From Gammaproteobacteria bacterium (GTDB lineage: Bacteria; Pseudomonadota; Gammaproteobacteria; S144-34): a DNA stretch of 9,514 nucleotides. This document shows, one piece after another, positions 6,076 through 9,514 of this stretch. Numbering within the stretch: the first letter of the stretch is position 1; each line of letters opens with the position of its first letter. The notes under the pieces are model-generated. The model did no database searches and was not told the DNA's origin. It saw only the letters and a list, made by a program, of their open reading frames with translations. A program made the translations under genes and the position numbers. The stretch lies in assembly GCA_015487895.1 (NCBI GenBank), contig WFOW01000305.1, positions 1 through 9,514 on the forward strand, written 5' to 3'.

Positions 6076-6914
6076 CCGTGCGACGCATGGCGGAACTGGC
6101 GGCGCTGCTGGCGCTGGCGCTCGCGGCCGGGCGGGCGGCGGCGCTGCCCGGAGGGCCGCAGGCCGCCACCGAGCGCTCCGAGCTCGACCCGAACGTGCTG
6201 CGCATCGACGAGCCGCGCCACCTCGGCACGCGCCTCGACCCTGGTCTCCTGCTGCGCGACAGCGAGGGGCGCACCTTCCGGCTCGGCGACCTCTTCGGCA
6301 AGCCGCTGGTGCTGGTGCTCTCCTATTACAGCTGCGACGGGGTCTGCCCCACCATCGCGCGCAACCTCGAGCGGACCCTGGAAGGGGTGGAGCGCTTCCG
6401 CCCCGGCCAGGACTTTCGCGTGCTCACGGTCTCCTTCGACCGCCATGACACGCCCGAACGCGCGCGCGCCTTCCTCGCCCGCAGCCGCGCGCGCACCACA
6501 CCGGGCTGGACCGTCGCGGTGCTCGCCGATCCCGGCGACATCCGCCGGCTCACGGACGCGGTCGGATACCGTTATTTCTGGTCCGTGCAGGACCGCATGT
6601 TCGTGCACCCCAACGCCTACGTGGTGCTCTCGCCCGAGGGGCGCATCGTGCGCTACCTCTATGGGCTGCGCATCGGTCCGCGCGATCTGGAGCTCGCGCT
6701 CATCGACGCCAACTGGGACCGTATCACCGAGTCCGGGCGCGTGCTCGACATCGTCGCGGGCGTGTGCTTCAGCTACAGCTATGCCGACGGGCGCTACGTC
6801 CTCAACTATCCGCTCTTCGCGGGGATGGGGGCGCTGGCGCTCGGCATCGGCCTGGTGGCGTTCTCGTTCCTGGTCTACCGGCGCAGACGACACGGGAGGG
6901 TGGGGCATGCCTGA
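6072..6914 (+). CDS. SCO1/SenC family copper chaperone for the CuA site
   Basis: About 280 residues from GTG 6072, which overlaps the coxIII stop. GTG 6078 and ATG 6087 are alternatives; the upstream starts keep an RR-containing n-region before the hydrophobic signal segment AELAALLALALAAG. The thioredoxin-like SCO fold shows the copper motif C88-x3-C92-P (SCDGVCP) and the third ligand H179 (MFVHPNAYVVLSPEG). A tail follows with one Cys (GVCFSYSYADGRY) and a membrane helix (about PLFAGMGALALGIGLVAFSFLVY) ending in RRRRHG. The product would thus be held at the membrane, facing the periplasm, by its C-terminus. SCO proteins metallate or reduce CuA of subunit II; coxII follows directly with an eight-base overlap, which fits that job. 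The partial sco at the left edge shares the same unusual tail. Confidence 0.92.
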   Translation: MTVRRMAELAALLALALAAGRAAALPGGPQAATERSELDPNVLRIDEPRHLGTRLDPGLLLRDSEGRTFRLGDLFGKPLVLVLSYYSCDGVCPTIARNLERTLEGVERFRPGQDFRVLTVSFDRHDTPERARAFLARSRARTTPGWTVAVLADPGDIRRLTDAVGYRYFWSVQDRMFVHPNAYVVLSPEGRIVRYLYGLRIGPRDLELALIDANWDRITESGRVLDIVAGVCFSYSYADGRYVLNYPLFAGMGALALGIGLVAFSFLVYRRRRHGRVGHA

Positions 6915-7638
6915 GGTGCGATCCGTCCTCGCGGCCGTGCCGACCGGCCTGCTGGTCGCGGGTGCGGCCGTGGCCGGGCCCGGGCCCATCGCAGACCCGG
7001 CCGTGGGCTGGGACCGGCTGTGGGAGGAGATGCTGATCGACATCACCGTCATCGGGCTGGTGTTCGCGGCCGTGGCCGCCTGGTTCATGTGGCGCTATCG
7101 CCGCCGCGACCGCGCCGAGGGTGACCCCCCGCGCCTGAGCGCCACCGCTGCCGTGGGCTGGGCCGTGATCCCCGCCTTCGTCTTCATGGCCGACGATTTC
7201 TACCTGGCGGCGAAGGGCTGGGAGCTGTGGAAGGTCTACCGCACGGTCCCCGAGGGTGCCCTGGAGGTGCGCCTCGACAGCGCCATGTGGAGCTGGAACT
7301 ACACCTATCCCAACGGCGCGGTCACGGTGAACGAGCTGCGCGTGCCGGCCGGCCGCCCCGTGCTGCTGCGCATGACGAGCCGCGACGTCGTGCACAGCCA
7401 CTTCATCCCGGACTTCCGCGTCAAGGAGGACTCGATGCCGGGACGCATCACCTACCTCTGGTTCTACCCCAAGGAGCCCGGGGAGCACGTCGTCACCTGC
7501 GCCGAGTACTGCGGCCTGCTGCACTCGCGCATGGCCGGCAAGGTGATCGTCATGGCCCCCGACGCCTTCGAGGCCTGGTACCGGGCGGCGGGGCAGAAGG
7601 CGGCCGCCGAGGCCGCCTCCGGCGGGGAGGAGGTCTGA
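6907..7638 (+). CDS. ctaC: Cytochrome c oxidase subunit II with complete CuA site
   Basis: 243 residues from ATG 6907, preceded by GGAGG (6895-6899) and overlapping the end of sco. An N-terminal hydrophobic stretch (about 7-24) is probably a signal peptide. Membrane helices lie at about 42-62 and 84-100, then a periplasmic cupredoxin domain. The CuA ligands are all present: H163 (DVVHSHFIP) and C198/E200/C202/H206/M209 (CAEYCGLLHSRM). The aromatic patch MWSWNYTYP (127-135) fits the electron entry path from cytochrome c. No cytochrome c domain is fused at the C-terminus. Helix II is odd: the glutamate that guards the K-channel entrance (bovine E62, three residues before the conserved Trp) is A82 here, and the helix contains ADD (95-97). 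It accepts electrons from cytochrome c and passes them to haem a in subunit I. Confidence 0.94.
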   Translation: MPEVRSVLAAVPTGLLVAGAAVAGPGPIADPAVGWDRLWEEMLIDITVIGLVFAAVAAWFMWRYRRRDRAEGDPPRLSATAAVGWAVIPAFVFMADDFYLAAKGWELWKVYRTVPEGALEVRLDSAMWSWNYTYPNGAVTVNELRVPAGRPVLLRMTSRDVVHSHFIPDFRVKEDSMPGRITYLWFYPKEPGEHVVTCAEYCGLLHSRMAGKVIVMAPDAFEAWYRAAGQKAAAEAASGGEEV

Positions 7639-7641
7639 GCG

Positions 7642-9225
7642 ATGGGCGCCACACTGCGGTCCTGGCTGTTCACCACCGACCACAAGCGCGTCGGCATCCT
7701 CTACCTGATCGGCTCGCTCGCGGCCTTCGCCATCGCAGGCGTCATGGCGATGCTGATGCGCATCGAGCTCACGAACATCGGGCCCGACATCACGGACAAC
7801 CCCCAGGACTACAACGTGTGGCTCTATTTCCACGGGGCGGCCATGATCCTGGGGTTCCAGATCCCGGCGTTGACGGGATTTCTCGCCAACTACTGCGTGC
7901 CGCTCATGATCGGCGCGCGCGACGTCGCCTTCCCGCGCCTCAATGCCCTCAGCGTCTGGCTGTTCTGGGCGGGCATCGTGCTGGCGCTCGCGACCTTCGT
8001 GATCCCGGACCCGCCCGACGTCATGTGGACGGGCTATCCGCCCTACGCGACGATGACCTGGGGCAACACGGCCTTCTACAGCTTCACGGTGCTGCTGCTG
8101 GGCTTCTCGTCCATCCTCGGCGGCGTCAACTTCCTCACCACCGTGGCCTATATGCGCGCTCCCGGGATGGGCTGGAACCAGCTCAACGTCTTCGTCTGGT
8201 CCATCGTCGTCGCCTTCATCATTCAGCTCATCTTCGTGCCGGTGCTGGGCACGGCGGTGACCATGCTCCTTTTCGACAAGTATCTGGGCACCACCTTCTT
8301 CCAGCCCGCCAACGGCGGTGACGTGCTCATCTACCAGAATCTCTTCTGGTTCTACTCGCACCCGGCGGTCTACGTCATCCTGCTGCCCTTCCTCGGCATC
8401 ACCTACGAGATCGTGGCCACCTTCGCCCGCAACCGCGTGTTCAACTACAAGATGGTGGTCTACGGCGGCTTCGGCGGCGTGCTGCTGCTCGCGGGCGAGG
8501 TCTGGGTGCACCACCTCTACACCGCCGGGGTGCCCGACTGGCTGCGCGTGGGGCAGATGGTGACCACGCTGCTGATCAGCGTGCCGGTGGGGCTGCTCAT
8601 GATCGGCCTCGTCGGCACCCTCTACCGCGGCTCCATCGAGTACCGCACGCCCATGCTCTACGCCCTCGGGGTGCTCTTCTTCTTCCTCATCGGCGGCCTC
8701 ACGGGCATCCCCAACGCCATCGCCTCGCTCGACCTGCACCTGCAGGACACCTATTTCATCCCCGGGCACTTCCACTACGTGATGGCGGTGGCCGGCACCT
8801 TCGCCATCTTCGGGGCCGTCTACTACCTGTTCCCGAAGATGACGGGACGCATGTACCGTGAGAGGACCGGCAAGCTGGGCTTCTGGCTCACCTTCATCGG
8901 CATGAACCTGGTCTTCATGCCCATGATGATCGCGGGCATCGAGGGCATGCCGCGCCGCTACTACGACTACGCCCAGTTCCCCCAGGTCGAGGGCATGCAG
9001 CAGCTCATGACCGTCGGCGCCTTCGTCATCCTCGCCGGCGCCCTGGTCACGCTGTGGAACTGGCTGCACGGGGCCCTGCGCGGCGAGCCGGCGCCGGCCA
9101 ACCCGTGGGGCTCGCGCTCGCTCGAGTGGACGGCAGCGCCCTCGCCGCCTCCGCCCGGCAACTTCCCGGTGCCGCCGCGGCTCGAGCCCGGATGGAGCCC
9201 CTACGCCTACGGCGAGCGGGCCTGA
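7642..9225 (+). CDS. ctaD: Cytochrome c oxidase subunit I (A-family, A2-like)
   Basis: 527 residues, 12 membrane helices, start ATG 7642 with AGGAGG at 7628-7633. Ligands are complete: H64 and H378 (low-spin haem), H376 (high-spin haem), and H240, H290, H291 (CuB). Y244 sits in HPAVY for the His-Tyr cross-link. Helix VI reads WFYSHPAVY: the YS pair and Ala in place of the D-channel Glu mark an A2-type oxidase, as in Rhodothermus and Thermus caa3. D94 (IGARDVAFPRLN) keeps the D-channel entrance, but the second Asn of the usual NN pair is A102. An ungapped comparison from the HH pair puts L319 at the conserved K-channel lysine and V316 at its partner threonine. The last 50 or so residues are proline-rich. 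This is the catalytic subunit reducing oxygen to water; its proton path is probably atypical. Confidence 0.95.
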   Translation: MGATLRSWLFTTDHKRVGILYLIGSLAAFAIAGVMAMLMRIELTNIGPDITDNPQDYNVWLYFHGAAMILGFQIPALTGFLANYCVPLMIGARDVAFPRLNALSVWLFWAGIVLALATFVIPDPPDVMWTGYPPYATMTWGNTAFYSFTVLLLGFSSILGGVNFLTTVAYMRAPGMGWNQLNVFVWSIVVAFIIQLIFVPVLGTAVTMLLFDKYLGTTFFQPANGGDVLIYQNLFWFYSHPAVYVILLPFLGITYEIVATFARNRVFNYKMVVYGGFGGVLLLAGEVWVHHLYTAGVPDWLRVGQMVTTLLISVPVGLLMIGLVGTLYRGSIEYRTPMLYALGVLFFFLIGGLTGIPNAIASLDLHLQDTYFIPGHFHYVMAVAGTFAIFGAVYYLFPKMTGRMYRERTGKLGFWLTFIGMNLVFMPMMIAGIEGMPRRYYDYAQFPQVEGMQQLMTVGAFVILAGALVTLWNWLHGALRGEPAPANPWGSRSLEWTAAPSPPPPGNFPVPPRLEPGWSPYAYGERA

Positions 9226-9514
9226 ACGCGCTCCTGCCGGGCCTCGCCACGCCGGGCGCGCGGGGCATCGCGCGGGCCTGGCTCGCGGCCGCGGTCGCGG
9301 CGCTCGGGGCCTCGGGGCTGCTGGCCCTGCTGGTGGTGGCGGCAAGGGCCCCCGAGGTCGGCCGCAACGCCGCGCTCGCCGCCGCCTTTCCCCGCGCCCT
9401 GGTGGTGCACGTGACCTACGGCGTGATCGCCTGGCTCGCCGCGGGCGCCGCCCTCGTCTGGACGCTGCTCGGCTCCGGGCGCGCCGCCGGGGCGGGGGCC
9501 GGGGTGTTCTGGGC
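9192..9514 (+). CDS. Second subunit I-like protein, paralogue of the gene at 2677 (partial at the window's right edge)
   Basis: The frame opens at ATG 9192, inside the end of coxI (34-base overlap), and runs off the right edge without a stop, giving about 107 residues. The start lacks a clear Shine-Dalgarno and could be further in. The visible part holds the first two helices. It closely matches the protein at 2677: ARAPEVGRNAA versus ARAPGVSERLP, and RALVVHVTYGVIAWL versus TALVVHVDLSVLVWL. The histidine in LVVHV is the expected low-spin haem ligand of helix II. The CuB region is beyond the edge, so it cannot be judged whether this copy also lacks the CuB ligands. It probably continues the cox operon. 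Paralogy to the 2677 gene is well supported over this short stretch; the function is unknown. Confidence 0.75.
   Translation, partial: MEPLRLRRAGLNALLPGLATPGARGIARAWLAAAVAALGASGLLALLVVAARAPEVGRNAALAAAFPRALVVHVTYGVIAWLAAGAALVWTLLGSGRAAGAGAGVFW

Noticed and set aside
6802..9345. A very long open frame of 847 codons on the - strand opposite coxII and coxI
   Set aside because: The predicted protein is low-complexity (His, Asp, Glu, Arg, Gly) and mirrors the cox reading frames. Subunits I and II on the + strand are beyond doubt.
1..9514. tRNA or rRNA genes, CRISPR arrays, insertion sequences or phage-type genes
   Set aside because: No repeat-spacer pattern, transposase motif or RNA gene was seen. 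Codon and base use look uniform, with no sign of a recent insertion.

Overview
The window is very GC-rich (visibly around 70% or more, with G or C at most third codon positions) and tightly packed. Every credible gene is on the + strand, usually overlapping the next by a few bases. The content is aerobic respiratory machinery plus its oxygen-responsive regulator. An Fnr with E. coli-like cysteine and DNA-recognition residues, an aa3-type oxidase with SCO copper chaperones, and the base composition point to a high-GC proteobacterium. I would guess a gammaproteobacterium, perhaps chemolithotrophic, but nothing here proves the lineage.

Region 1 (1-4071) is a candidate four-gene redox cassette. 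It holds the C-terminal part of a SCO1/SenC protein cut by the window edge. Next is a fusion protein made of a b6-type di-haem cytochrome b, a shortened subunit-IV-like part, two [4Fe-4S] clusters and an MvhD/FlpD-type [2Fe-2S] domain. Then come an unrecognised single-span protein and a haem-copper oxidase subunit I homologue. That last protein keeps its haem ligands but has lost two of the three expected CuB histidines. Overlapping stop and start codons tie the last three genes together.

Region 2 (4072-5253) is regulatory. A perfect FNR palindrome (TTGATCTAGATCAA) and a 15-bp perfect hairpin lie upstream of fnr (4330-5085). An imperfect FNR/DNR-like box overlaps the fnr stop codon and begins the leader of the next operon. 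That leader also holds a short inverted repeat (AACCAA-gca-TTGGTT) and a 10-bp GC hairpin.

Region 3 (5254-9225) is an aa3-type cytochrome c oxidase operon in the order coxIII - sco - coxII - coxI. Subunit II has a complete CuA site. Subunit I has all canonical metal ligands, but the K-channel lysine and the matching subunit II glutamate are both replaced by hydrophobic residues.

Region 4 (9192-9514) is the start of a second copy of the CuB-deficient subunit I family. It overlaps the end of coxI and is cut by the window edge.

Taken together, a conventional though divergent terminal oxidase sits between two paralogous pseudo-oxidase subunits. One of these is linked to a cytochrome b/Fe-S/MvhD fusion that could connect membrane quinone to a cytoplasmic electron carrier. 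Fnr probably coordinates these units with oxygen supply. The fusion plus CuB-less subunit I cassette is the most likely place for undescribed biology here.
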